Source: Castellaniella sp. (lineage in GTDB: Bacteria > Pseudomonadota > Gammaproteobacteria > Burkholderiales > Burkholderiaceae_B). From it: a DNA stretch of 64,000 bases. The position numbers were made by a program, and so were the translations under genes. Every line of letters begins with the position of its first letter. Position 1 is the stretch's first letter. Below the pieces are notes generated by a model. It saw only the letters and a program-made list of their open reading frames with translations. It was not told where the DNA came from and searched no databases. Positions 26,759 through 35,303 of this stretch are shown here, piece by piece. The stretch covers positions 1,798,001 to 1,862,000 of the forward strand of contig NZ_JAUCCU010000001.1 of assembly GCF_034675845.1 (NCBI RefSeq). Direction: 5' to 3'.

Positions 26759-27664
26759 ATGAGCCTTCCCTCGTCATCCCTGGCGCTGGCACCGGCCCAG
26801 CTCGCGCAGGCTATTTCCAATCCTGGCGCTCTGGGCTCCATCGAAGCCTACATCAGTGCCGTCAACCGTCTTCCGCTGCTGACTGCCCAGCAAGAATCCG
26901 ATCTTGGGCGTCGTTTGCGCGACGACAATGATCTGGCCGCTGCGCGTGAACTCATTCTGTCGCACTTGCGGCTGGTGGTGTCGGTCGCCCGTCAATACCT
27001 GGGCTATGGCCTGGCCCATGCCGATCTTATCCAAGAAGGGAATATCGGTCTGATGAAGGCCGTGCGTCGTTTCGACCCCGAACGCGGTGTGCGACTGGTG
27101 TCCTTTGCCGTCCACTGGATACGTGCCGAGATCCATGAGTACGTCGTGCGTAATTGGCGTTTGGTCAAAATCGCCACCACCAAGGCTCAGCGCAAACTAT
27201 TCTTTAATCTGCGGCGCATGCGTCCAGACGGGCAGACGCTGGGGCCGGATCAGGTCTCGGATATTGCCCGCGAACTCAATGTGCGCCCCGAAGACGTCGC
27301 CGAAATGGAAGTCCGTCTGTCCGGCGGCGATTGCGCGCTGGATGCCTCCAACGACGACGAAGATCGCTTTGCGCCCATTGCGTGGCTGGCGGACGACACC
27401 CAATCGCCAGATCAGATCCTGGCCCGTCGCCGCATGGATACCTTGCAGACTGAAGGCCTGGCCCAGGCTTTGGGTGACTTGGATGCACGGTCCCAGCATA
27501 TCGTCCAGTCGCGCTGGCTGGCCGATGACGGTGGTGCCACCCTGCACGAACTCGCCGCTGAATATGGCATCTCGGCCGAGCGTGTGCGCCAGATCGAATC
27601 TGCCGCACTCAAAAAACTCAAGATTGCCCTGGCGGATCGCCAGGCAGACTTCGCCGCTGCCTAA
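26759..27664 (+). CDS. rpoH: Heat-shock sigma factor RpoH (sigma-32)
   Basis: A 301-residue sigma-70-family protein. Region 2 includes LILSHLRLVVSVARQYLGYGLAHADLIQEGNIGLMKAV; the RpoH box reads QRKLFFNLR, which separates it from RpoS and RpoD; region 4 helix-turn-helix is LHELAAEYGISAERVRQIESAALKKLK. It directs polymerase to heat-shock promoters such as the one I see before hslVU. A CIRCE operator sits just upstream. Confidence 0.95.
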   Translation: MSLPSSSLALAPAQLAQAISNPGALGSIEAYISAVNRLPLLTAQQESDLGRRLRDDNDLAAARELILSHLRLVVSVARQYLGYGLAHADLIQEGNIGLMKAVRRFDPERGVRLVSFAVHWIRAEIHEYVVRNWRLVKIATTKAQRKLFFNLRRMRPDGQTLGPDQVSDIARELNVRPEDVAEMEVRLSGGDCALDASNDDEDRFAPIAWLADDTQSPDQILARRRMDTLQTEGLAQALGDLDARSQHIVQSRWLADDGGATLHELAAEYGISAERVRQIESAALKKLKIALADRQADFAAA

Positions 27665-27918
27665 GCCTGCACGCACTGCCTGTTGGATAGTCGGCTGACT
27701 GTCCATCGGGTCAGGTGGCCGTATGGATATGACACGCAAAATCATCCATGTAGTCATGATTTAACATTTAGTTTCATTTTGGTGCTGCTTTTCCCGGAAC
27801 TTTTCCTTTTTGGGGCGGACTAATTGAACAATGGACGGATACTCGGCTCCCTGGCCGTGACGTCCTGTCGTCCGCTTCAGTTTCTCCTCTTCCCCTCCCT
27901 ATCGAAGCGGATGTTCAT

Positions 27919-27949
27919 GGGATGCCTCCCCGGCATCCCTTTTTTTTTT
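27919..27949 (+). terminator. Strong intrinsic terminator in the rpoH-usp gap
   Basis: GGGATGCC at 27919-27926 pairs with GGCATCCC at 27932-27939 around TCCCC, followed by ten Ts. It is 255 bases past the rpoH stop, so it ends either a long rpoH 3'UTR or a separate short transcript. The bases from 27665 to 27918 hold a small hairpin (27684-27703) and no convincing gene. Confidence 0.9.
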
Positions 27950-28005
27950 GGCGCGTCCATGCCGGACTGGCTCGGCTGCCGGGCTTCCGCTTGCCCATCA
28001 ATCTC

Positions 28006-28019
28006 TTGATGTGCATCAA
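28006..28019. promoter_or_regulatory. Perfect FNR/CRP-family box upstream of the Usp gene
   Basis: TTGATGTGCATCAA matches TTGAT-N4-ATCAA completely. A TATGAT at 28072-28077 would put the box centre near -71, a class I activation position. Confidence 0.8.
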
Positions 28020-28131
28020 ATTGATTTTTCGGAGGCACGCTTTTTTGCCCCCTGATCAGGCGGCTTGTCGATATGATGGAACTGATCGGGCCAAATCTGC
28101 CCGGCAGGTCGCAAACCACAGGAGGATTTCC

Positions 28132-28968
28132 ATGTTAGGTCGCATTGCCATTCATTTAAGTGACGATAAGGCGTGTACACGTCGCATCGAGGCTGGTATT
28201 TTGTTGGCCAAGGCACATCAGGCCGAGCTTGTCGGTATCTATGCGCCAGGGGGGATTATCGGGCGCACTTATGAAGAAAGCATCATGCCACCCGATGTCA
28301 GCAAACTACTGCGTGGCCGCTACGACGAGGATCGTGCTGCTGTCCAGAAGGTCTACACGGAAAAAACCGCCGCAGCAGGCATACAGGCCGACTGGCGGGT
28401 GCCAAAGGGCGAAACCGATGCAGCCCTAAGTCTGCATAGCCGCTATTGTGATCTGATCATCATGAGCAAAGGCGACCAGTCGGATAGTTTCTCCGCCTTT
28501 ACGCCCAATCTGCCCGAGACCGTGATGATGGCTGCCGGGCGTCCCGTGCTGATGATTCCCAACTTTGGCGCCATCGAATCCATCGGGCAGCGCGTGCTTT
28601 ATTGCTGGGATCAGCGTCGTGAAGCTGCCCGTGCCTTTGCGGATGCCGCGCCGCTGCTGCGCGAATCCAAGGAATTGGCCGTGCTGGAGATCGACCGCGA
28701 GGAAGACGTGTTGCAGTCCCAGGATTTGCGGGATGACGATTTCAGCCGCTATTGCGTCAGCCTGGGCTACCCGAAACCCAAAAGCCTGCTGAAGCGCAGC
28801 GAGGGCTTCGGGGTCGGCAATGTCATTCTGAATACCGCGACCGACCTGGCCAGCGACCTGATCGTGATGGGCGCATATGGGCATAGCCGCATGCGCCAGT
28901 GGGTGATGGGGGGCGCTTCCCGGACGCTGCTGTCATCGATGACGGTGCCGGTGCTGCTGTCCAACTGA
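28132..28968 (+). CDS. Universal stress protein with two Usp domains
   Basis: A 278-residue cytosolic protein with tandem Usp folds. The C-terminal domain ends GAYGHSRMRQWVMGGASRTLL, the nucleotide-binding G-x2-G-x9-G-(S/T) pattern; the N-terminal domain is degenerate. ATG at 28132 with AGGAGG just upstream is clear, although the frame stays open upstream to 27922. A perfect FNR-type box about 113 bases before the start suggests induction in low oxygen, as for many denitrifier Usp proteins. A 50-base palindrome follows. Confidence 0.88.
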   Translation: MLGRIAIHLSDDKACTRRIEAGILLAKAHQAELVGIYAPGGIIGRTYEESIMPPDVSKLLRGRYDEDRAAVQKVYTEKTAAAGIQADWRVPKGETDAALSLHSRYCDLIIMSKGDQSDSFSAFTPNLPETVMMAAGRPVLMIPNFGAIESIGQRVLYCWDQRREAARAFADAAPLLRESKELAVLEIDREEDVLQSQDLRDDDFSRYCVSLGYPKPKSLLKRSEGFGVGNVILNTATDLASDLIVMGAYGHSRMRQWVMGGASRTLLSSMTVPVLLSN

Positions 28969-29000
28969 TCGGCGTCAGCAGGGCTTCATCCCTGCGGCAA

Positions 29001-29050
29001 AATAATGGGGTCAGACACCATTTTTAAAAATGGTGTCTGACCCCATTATT
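29001..29050. repeat. REP-like palindrome, copy 2
   Basis: A perfect 50-base palindrome (two 25-base arms, no spacer) sharing the core AATGGGGTCAGACACCATTT with the copy at 12233-12292. It lies between two plus-strand genes and its transcript would form a 20-plus-bp hairpin. Confidence 0.85.
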
Positions 29051-29142
29051 CATGGCGCAACACATGCCTGTCATGGGCCCTGGCTGATGTTTGCGCCATG
29101 GATCGCATGGCATACTGGCGTATCGGGATTCTCTGAGTCATC

Positions 29143-31686
29143 ATGAAAATTGGCCTCTTGGTATTTGGCCTGGCGGGCTTGCTGGCCCTGATCTCTTTTA
29201 TGCCGCCCTTGGCGGGGCGCCTGCGCTTGCCTTATTCGGTATTGCTGGCCATCGTCGGCTTTGTGCTGGGGGTGATCATTCATGTGCATGGCTGGGCGCC
29301 CGGGGTCGTGGCAGACTTCCTGGATTCGCTTCAGCACTTCGAGATATCCTCCGAGACTTTTTTGTTTGTCTTTCTGCCCGTGCTGTTGTTCGAGACGGCA
29401 TTGGCCATGAATATCCGCCGTTTACTGGATGATATCAGCCCGATTCTGGTGATGGCGATTGTCGCCGTGGTGGTGTGCACCCTGGCGGTGGGGTTCTCAC
29501 TGGCGGCCATATCGCCTTATGGCCTGGTGGTCTGCCTGATGCTGGGGGCGATTGTGGCCACCACCGACCCGGTGGCCGTGGTGGGGATATTTCGCGAGGT
29601 CGGGGCGCCTCGGCGTCTGACGACCTTGGTCGAGGGCGAGTCCCTGTTCAACGATGCGGCGTCCATTGCGCTGTATTCCGTGCTGCTCAGCGTGCTTTTT
29701 AGCGGTGGCGAACCTTCTGTCCTCGAGGTCGCCCGCAGTTTTGTGATCAGCTTTGTCGGCGGTGGCCTGGCGGGACTGGTCATGGGGCGTCTGGCGACCT
29801 CTTTATTCAGTTGGTTGCGCGGCTGGCCGACCGCCGAAGTCACCCTGACGGTGGCGCTGGCCTACCTGACTTTCTTCGTGGCGGAACACTACCTGGGGGT
29901 TTCCGGGGTGGTGGCCACGGTGATTGCCGGTCTGGTGGTGGGTTCCAGCGGGCGCACCCGCATGTCGCCCACCACCTTCGAACAACTGGAAGGCTCTTGG
30001 GCCCAATTTGGATTTTGGGCCAATTCCCTGATTTTTCTGTTTGCCGCCATGCTGATTCCGCGCATGATGGCCGAAATCACCTGGATGGAAGTTTTTTTGA
30101 TCCTGGTGCTGTTCATCGTGACGCTGGCTGCGCGGGCGGTGATGGTGTATGGCTTATTGCCTTTGTTGGGGCGGTTGCGTTTATCAACCCGGGTCAGCCG
30201 GTCGTATCGGGCCGTGATGCTGCTGGGCGGGCTGCGGGGGGCGGTATCCCTGGCGTTAGCGTTGGCGGTCACCGAGCAGCCCGCCGTGCCGCATGAGGCG
30301 CGCCAGTTCATCGCCGTGGCTACCACGGGCTTTGTGCTGATGACCTTGTTCATCAATGGCCTGACCCTGCGGCCTCTGATCTCGCGTCTGGGGCTCAACC
30401 AGCTCTCGCCCGTGGATCGCGCTTTGCGGGATCAGGCCCAGGTGGTGGAACTTGAATCCCTGCGGCTGCGCATTGCCGAGATTGCCCGTAACGAACATAT
30501 CGGCCAGGATGTACTGAACCGCTTGAAAACCGTGTTTGATGCCGGCCAGGCCAGTATGGATGCCAATCAGGTGCATCAGTTGTCCATGGATGAGCGGGTT
30601 GCGGTGGGGATGGGGATATTGGCCGGGCGCGAGGAAGAGATGTTTTTTGCCGCCCTGAAAGCCCAGGTGGTGGATTGGCGCACCGCAGAATCATTGCTGG
30701 CGCGCGCGGAGCGCCTGGGCGATGCGGTGCGGCTGGGCGGAATCGCAGGTTTCGAGGCCGACGTCGAGGCCGACTTGCGCTATTCCAAGGCTTTGCGCCT
30801 GGCCTTGCGTCTGCATCATCTGACCGGCCAGCCTTTCTGGTTGGCCCGGGCATTGGCCCAGCGTTTCACCAATCTGATGTCCAAATGGGCAGTCGCTCGC
30901 CGCCTGATCCAGTTTGCCCGCACGGATGTGCAGCCCTTGCTGGGAGCCGAGGTCACGGACATCATCATTGCTGCGCACCAGCGCCGCCTGGCCTTGCTGG
31001 ACGGCGCCTTGCAGGCCATGGCCCTGCAATATCCCAGCTATGCCCAGCATATGCAGGCGTCCTATCTGGCCCGCATGGCGCGTTCGATGGAGCATGTCCG
31101 CTACCGGGACATGTTGGCGCAAAACCTGATCAGCGGTGAAACCTATGCCGACCTGGTGGAGCAGGTAGAGACTCGCTGGGGGCCGCTGGAAAAACAAAAT
31201 GGCCTGGATATATCGTTAAGCGCAGCGGTGCTGGTCAAACGCGTCAGTCTGTTCGAGGGCCTGGATGAAAGCATGATGGCGGCCATCAGCAAAGTCCTGA
31301 AGCCGCGTCTGGCGATTCCCGGGCAAGAAATTCCCACCCGGATCGGGCGCAATAGCCGCGCCATGTATTTTGTCGCCTCCGGGGCGGTCGTGCTGGATTT
31401 GCCTGATGGCACCACCGCCGAATTGGGCAGCGGCCAGACTTTTGGCGAAATGGCCCTGGTGCTGCACCATGATTTTCAGGCGCAGGCGCATTCGCTGGGT
31501 TACAGCCGCCTGCTGATGCTGCAGGAGAAAGACTTCAAGAAGCTGCTGGAACGGTTTCCGGAGTTGAATGAAAAAATCAATACTATCGTGCGCCAGCGCT
31601 TGCGGGCGGTTGAGGTCTGGCAGCAGTTCGAGTCTGGCGAGCGCCAGCATGAACCGCTGCCGGACTTAGGAAGCCTGAAGCAATAG
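29143..31686 (+). CDS. CPA1-type Na+/H+ antiporter with C-terminal cyclic-nucleotide-binding domain
   Basis: An 847-residue protein. Residues 1-415 form the antiporter with 12-13 helices; the ion-binding Asp pattern is seen in ATTDPVAVVGIF and EGESLFNDAASIALYS. A long cytosolic helical region (415-690) contains several Glu/Arg-rich helices. A cNMP-binding fold covers about 695-820, with FGEMAL of the phosphate-binding cassette. The layout recalls plant SOS1 and some bacterial NhaP-type proteins. The cassette lacks the usual following Arg (it reads ALVLHHD), so cyclic-nucleotide binding is uncertain. Overlaps the convergent Sco gene by 21 bases. Confidence 0.9.
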   Translation: MKIGLLVFGLAGLLALISFMPPLAGRLRLPYSVLLAIVGFVLGVIIHVHGWAPGVVADFLDSLQHFEISSETFLFVFLPVLLFETALAMNIRRLLDDISPILVMAIVAVVVCTLAVGFSLAAISPYGLVVCLMLGAIVATTDPVAVVGIFREVGAPRRLTTLVEGESLFNDAASIALYSVLLSVLFSGGEPSVLEVARSFVISFVGGGLAGLVMGRLATSLFSWLRGWPTAEVTLTVALAYLTFFVAEHYLGVSGVVATVIAGLVVGSSGRTRMSPTTFEQLEGSWAQFGFWANSLIFLFAAMLIPRMMAEITWMEVFLILVLFIVTLAARAVMVYGLLPLLGRLRLSTRVSRSYRAVMLLGGLRGAVSLALALAVTEQPAVPHEARQFIAVATTGFVLMTLFINGLTLRPLISRLGLNQLSPVDRALRDQAQVVELESLRLRIAEIARNEHIGQDVLNRLKTVFDAGQASMDANQVHQLSMDERVAVGMGILAGREEEMFFAALKAQVVDWRTAESLLARAERLGDAVRLGGIAGFEADVEADLRYSKALRLALRLHHLTGQPFWLARALAQRFTNLMSKWAVARRLIQFARTDVQPLLGAEVTDIIIAAHQRRLALLDGALQAMALQYPSYAQHMQASYLARMARSMEHVRYRDMLAQNLISGETYADLVEQVETRWGPLEKQNGLDISLSAAVLVKRVSLFEGLDESMMAAISKVLKPRLAIPGQEIPTRIGRNSRAMYFVASGAVVLDLPDGTTAELGSGQTFGEMALVLHHDFQAQAHSLGYSRLLMLQEKDFKKLLERFPELNEKINTIVRQRLRAVEVWQQFESGERQHEPLPDLGSLKQ

Positions 31687-32289
31687 CCGGATATCGTGCG
31701 CCATGTCCTCGGGGGTCAGGGATGGCCCCAGCAGGGCGCGGGCATTGCCGTCCTGATCCAGCAGGTAAAAGGCCGCTGAATGATTCATGGCGTACTGCTG
31801 AGGGGTAGGGCCGGGTTCTTTGGCATAGAAGGCCTTGAAAGACCGGGCGGTCTTTTCCAACTGTTCGGGGGTGCCGGTCAGGGCCACGAAGGACGGATCG
31901 AAGGCGCCCACGTAGGCGTCCAGGATTTCCGGGGTGTCGCGGGCGGGGTCGACGGAGATCATGATGACCTGGACATTGCTGGCCTGTGCGCCCAGAAGCT
32001 CCAGCGCCTGGGCCGCCTGGGCCATGGCGGTGGGGCAGACATCCGGGCATTGGGTATAACCGAAGAATATCAGCAGGATCTTGCCCTGGTAGTCGGCCAA
32101 GGTGCGGGTCTGCCCCTGGGTGTCGACCATGGACAGGTCGCGGCCCAGCCCGCTGTCGCTGATGTCGTTGCCTTCGAAGGGCAGGGGAGTTGCGGTGCTG
32201 GGTGAGCAGCCCGTCAGAACCAGCGATAGGGTCGCGATGGCACCCGCCAACACGGTGCGGCGCGTAATGGGAAAAGATGAAATGGACAT
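31666..32289 (-). CDS. SCO1/SenC-family copper chaperone lipoprotein
   Basis: A 207-residue protein with a lipoprotein signal: RR pair, hydrophobic stretch and lipobox LTGC (Cys28), so probably anchored to the membrane facing the periplasm. The thioredoxin-like domain has the copper ligands CPDVC and the distal His in AMNHSAAFYLL. Sco proteins load CuA of cytochrome oxidase or act as thiol reductants. In a denitrifier it could also serve copper enzymes; no oxidase genes are adjacent. Confidence 0.92.
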   Translation of the reverse strand: MSISSFPITRRTVLAGAIATLSLVLTGCSPSTATPLPFEGNDISDSGLGRDLSMVDTQGQTRTLADYQGKILLIFFGYTQCPDVCPTAMAQAAQALELLGAQASNVQVIMISVDPARDTPEILDAYVGAFDPSFVALTGTPEQLEKTARSFKAFYAKEPGPTPQQYAMNHSAAFYLLDQDGNARALLGPSLTPEDMAHDIRLLLQAS

Positions 32290-32349
32290 GCCTTACCTGG
32301 AACAATCTGAATAAAGGATAGTTTACGTGTCTTGGCCATCGCCATCTAC

Positions 32350-32355
32350 TACAAT
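32350..32355 (+). promoter_or_regulatory. Candidate -10 (TACAAT) placing the Nudix gene start at or near +1
   Basis: TACAAT ends six bases before the ATG at 32362, the same geometry as at trpL and waaC. No good -35 is seen and no ribosome site precedes the ATG. Confidence 0.4.
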
Positions 32356-32361
32356 GCTTCG

Positions 32362-33210
32362 ATGGATTTGACTGCCGTGGCATTTTCCCTTGAAGAACTG
32401 ATGGCCCGTCGTGCCCGTCTGGTACGGCGCGCGCAGCAGTTGCCGCCCGTGGGTGCCCGGCCTGTGACGGTGGCCGGCAGGGTGGCGGGCTGGGTCAGTC
32501 CCGCCGTGCTGGATGCCATCGCACAGCACCCCGGCGTTCATGTAGAACCCGAGGCCGCGCACCTGATGCCTGTGCCCGCCCAGCGCCTGGGCATGGATGC
32601 CGTCTTGCGCGAGATCGCCGTCATCATGCGCGACGCAGGTCAGATCCGCAGTTGGCGCAACGAACTTCTGGATGTCATTGCCGAGGGCCGTGTGCTGGCC
32701 CACATCGAGCGCGGCGCGGTGCGACCGCTGGGCCTGCTGACCCACGCGGTGCATCTTAGCGCCTGGGCGCCGGATGGGCGCATGTGGGTGGCGCGCCGAT
32801 CACTGGATAAATCCACCGACCCCGGCCTCTGGGATACTTTGTCCGGAGGCCTGGTGTCGGCCGGCGAGGACCCCGCATCCGCCTTATTGCGCGAGTCCCA
32901 CGAGGAAGCCGGCCTGGCGCCCGTGGAACTCGCCGCGCACAGCCCCTTGCGCACGGTGCTGCGCATGCACAGGCGCTTGCCCGATGGCTATCAGGTCGAG
33001 ACCGTACACCTCAGCGACTGCGTCTTGGATGCCGCCACAGCGCCTGCCAGCCTGGATGGTGAGGTCATGGAGTTTCGCTGCGTCGATATGGGTGTCCTGC
33101 GCGATATGATTACCCATGGCGCCTTTACGCTAGAGGCCGAACTTTGTATTCTGGATTCATTGCAGCATCGTCTGTCCGCCGGTCAGACGGCTGTCCTGTT
33201 CAGCGGTTGA
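32362..33210 (+). CDS. Nudix hydrolase with N-terminal DUF4743-like domain
   Basis: A 282-residue protein. The N-terminal 110 residues resemble DUF4743, found in plant and fungal thiamine-related Nudix proteins. The Nudix box is SGGLVSAGEDPASALLRESH with EEAGL following, complete in its Glu residues. Likely a pyrophosphohydrolase for a thiamine diphosphate analogue or other nucleoside diphosphate; substrate not proven. ATG at 32362 is chosen over 32332 because MDLTAVAFSLEEL fits the domain start. Confidence 0.85.
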   Translation: MDLTAVAFSLEELMARRARLVRRAQQLPPVGARPVTVAGRVAGWVSPAVLDAIAQHPGVHVEPEAAHLMPVPAQRLGMDAVLREIAVIMRDAGQIRSWRNELLDVIAEGRVLAHIERGAVRPLGLLTHAVHLSAWAPDGRMWVARRSLDKSTDPGLWDTLSGGLVSAGEDPASALLRESHEEAGLAPVELAAHSPLRTVLRMHRRLPDGYQVETVHLSDCVLDAATAPASLDGEVMEFRCVDMGVLRDMITHGAFTLEAELCILDSLQHRLSAGQTAVLFSG

Positions 33211-33240
33211 TGCCAGCCTGACGCTGGCAAAGGAGTCATC

Positions 33241-33909
33241 ATGGCACAAGATAAAAACAATCCGTTCGTGCTGCCTGGCTTTGGCCAGACGGGCGATGCT
33301 GCAGGTAACCCGTTGATGGCGGGCCTGGATATGATGCGTCAGGCCTGGCAGAATCTGGCGGGCGGCAGTACCCTGGAAACGCCTGCCATGCCGTCCTTGT
33401 CCCCCGAGGACCTGGATCGCCGCATTCGCGAATTGCAGACGGTCCAGAACTGGTTGCAGCTGAATGCCACGATGCTGGCCAGCACCATCCAGGGCCTGGA
33501 AATCCAGCGCAGTACCTTGAAGACCTTGCAATCTTTTGCGGAAGGGGCGTTTGCCGGGATGACGCCCGGCAGCCAGCCTGCTGATGCCGCGCCATCCGTT
33601 GTCGGCAGCGCGGCTGCGCAGGCGGTTGGCGATTCCAGTCAGGCGTATACCCAGGCGGCCAGCGATTGGTGGAATCTCGTGCAGCAGCAGTTCGAGCAAT
33701 TGCGCGATGCCACCAAGGCCAGTTTCGACACCATGGCCGAGAGCGCCGAGGCCGTCAGCCCCAAGCCTAAGCGTGCGCCTGCCGCTAAACCCGCGCGGCA
33801 GGCATCCGCCGCAGAAGCGCCCAAATCCACGGCGCGTAAACCTGCTGCGGCGCCCAAGGCCGCTAAGGCCTCCAAAACTGCCGCTGCCCCAAAAAAGCGC
33901 AGCACTTAA
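33241..33909 (+). CDS. phaM: PhaM-type polyhydroxyalkanoate granule protein
   Basis: A 222-residue protein. The N-terminal part has NPFVLPGFGQ and PSLSPEDLDRRIRELQTVQNWLQLN, characteristic of PhaM of Ralstonia. The C-terminal 60 residues are a Lys/Ala/Pro-rich histone-H1-like tail that would bind DNA. PhaM tethers PHA granules to the nucleoid and activates PHA synthase. No phaC or phaP is nearby, but the match suggests the organism stores PHA. Confidence 0.87.
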   Translation: MAQDKNNPFVLPGFGQTGDAAGNPLMAGLDMMRQAWQNLAGGSTLETPAMPSLSPEDLDRRIRELQTVQNWLQLNATMLASTIQGLEIQRSTLKTLQSFAEGAFAGMTPGSQPADAAPSVVGSAAAQAVGDSSQAYTQAASDWWNLVQQQFEQLRDATKASFDTMAESAEAVSPKPKRAPAAKPARQASAAEAPKSTARKPAAAPKAAKASKTAAAPKKRST

Positions 33910-33925
33910 TTTCACCTCATCATTT

Positions 33926-35293
33926 ATGCTGAACATCATCATCCTGGCGGCAGGCCAGGGCAAACGCATGCAGTCTGATCTGCCTAAAGTCCTGCACCCG
34001 ATTGCGGGACGCGCCATGCTGGGCCATGTGTTGGCGGCCGCCCAAACGCTGTCCCCTGATCGGGTCGTGGTGGTGGTGGGTCATGGCGCTGCACAGGTGC
34101 AGGCCGCGTTTGCGGATGAAAATCTGGTCTTTGCCCTGCAGCAGCCGCAGCAGGGCACGGGCCACGCTGTCATGCAGGCCTTGCCGCATTTGCTCGAAGC
34201 CGATGCCGATGACACGACGCTGGTGTTGTATGGCGATGTGCCGTTGGTGCAGGCATCCAGTTTGCAGGCTTTGCTGCAGGCACGCGGGACAGGGCTGGCA
34301 CTATTGACCGAAACCCTGGCTGACCCCACCGGCTATGGCCGGATCGTGCGTGATGCCCAGGGACGGGTGCAGCGTATCGTCGAACATAAGGACGCTACCG
34401 AGACCGAACGCGCCATTCGCGAGGTCAATACCGGCATCCTGGCGGCCCCGACGGCGGCTTTGCGCCGCTGGCTCGGCCAGATTGATAACCACAATGCCCA
34501 GGGCGAATACTACCTGACCGATATCGTCGGCCTGGCTGTGCGCGATGGCATGCCGGTCGCGCACAGCCAGCCTGCCGCGCACTGGGAAACCCTGGGGGTC
34601 AACAGCCGTATGCAGCAGGCCCAGCTGGAACGCATCTGGCAGGCCGAGCAGGCCCGTCGGCTGCTGGATCAGGGGGTCACCTTGGCAGACCCGGCGCGCT
34701 TTGATTTGCGCGGCACGCTGACGTGCGGGCGCGATGTCTTCATTGATGTGGGCTGCGTGTTCCTGGGGGCGGTGCAGTTGGCGGATGGGGTGCGGATTGG
34801 CCCGCATTGCGTAGTGCAAGATGCCCGGATCGGTCCGGGGGCGGTGCTGGATGCCTATACCCATGTCGATGGTGCCGTGGTCGGCGAATCTGCCCGGATC
34901 GGCCCGTATGCGCGGCTGCGCCCAGGGGCCGATATTGGTCCCGATGCCCATGTCGGCAACTTTGTCGAACTCAAGAAAACCCGCTTGGGACGTGGTTCCA
35001 AGGCCAATCATCTGGCCTACTTGGGCGATGCCCAGATTGGCGATCGGGTCAATATCGGGGCGGGCACCATTACATGCAATTACGATGGGGTCCATAAATT
35101 CCAGACCATCATCGAAGACGATGCCTTCATCGGTTCGGATACTCAGTTGGTGGCGCCCGTGCGGGTAGGCCAGGGCGCGACGCTGGGGGCAGGCACCACC
35201 CTGACCCACGATGCGCCTGCGGGCCAGCTGACCTTGTCCCGGCCCGAGCAGAAAACCATCCCCGGTTGGGCGCGTCCGGCGCGCAAGGCCTGA
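33926..35293 (+). CDS. glmU: Bifunctional GlcNAc-1-P uridyltransferase / GlcN-1-P acetyltransferase (GlmU)
   Basis: A 455-residue enzyme making UDP-GlcNAc for peptidoglycan and LPS. The N-terminal pyrophosphorylase (1-230) has LAAGQGKRMQSDLPKVLHPI and LYGDVPLV; the C-terminal left-handed beta-helix (250-455) has hexapeptide repeats and the catalytic His in KANHLAYLGDA. Start ATG at 33926, 17 bases after phaM; the frame runs upstream through phaM but only by overlap. Confidence 0.98.
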   Translation: MLNIIILAAGQGKRMQSDLPKVLHPIAGRAMLGHVLAAAQTLSPDRVVVVVGHGAAQVQAAFADENLVFALQQPQQGTGHAVMQALPHLLEADADDTTLVLYGDVPLVQASSLQALLQARGTGLALLTETLADPTGYGRIVRDAQGRVQRIVEHKDATETERAIREVNTGILAAPTAALRRWLGQIDNHNAQGEYYLTDIVGLAVRDGMPVAHSQPAAHWETLGVNSRMQQAQLERIWQAEQARRLLDQGVTLADPARFDLRGTLTCGRDVFIDVGCVFLGAVQLADGVRIGPHCVVQDARIGPGAVLDAYTHVDGAVVGESARIGPYARLRPGADIGPDAHVGNFVELKKTRLGRGSKANHLAYLGDAQIGDRVNIGAGTITCNYDGVHKFQTIIEDDAFIGSDTQLVAPVRVGQGATLGAGTTLTHDAPAGQLTLSRPEQKTIPGWARPARKA

Positions 35294-35303
35294 CGCCAGA
35301 CGC

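Noticed and set aside
27824..28009. A 61-codon frame after rpoH
   Set aside because: It runs through the strong terminator and its T-run, has Cys/Pro-rich composition and no ribosome site.
33584..33925. A 114-residue extension of GlmU
   Set aside because: It overlaps the C-terminal half of phaM in another frame; GlmU begins at MLNIIILAAGQGKRM.
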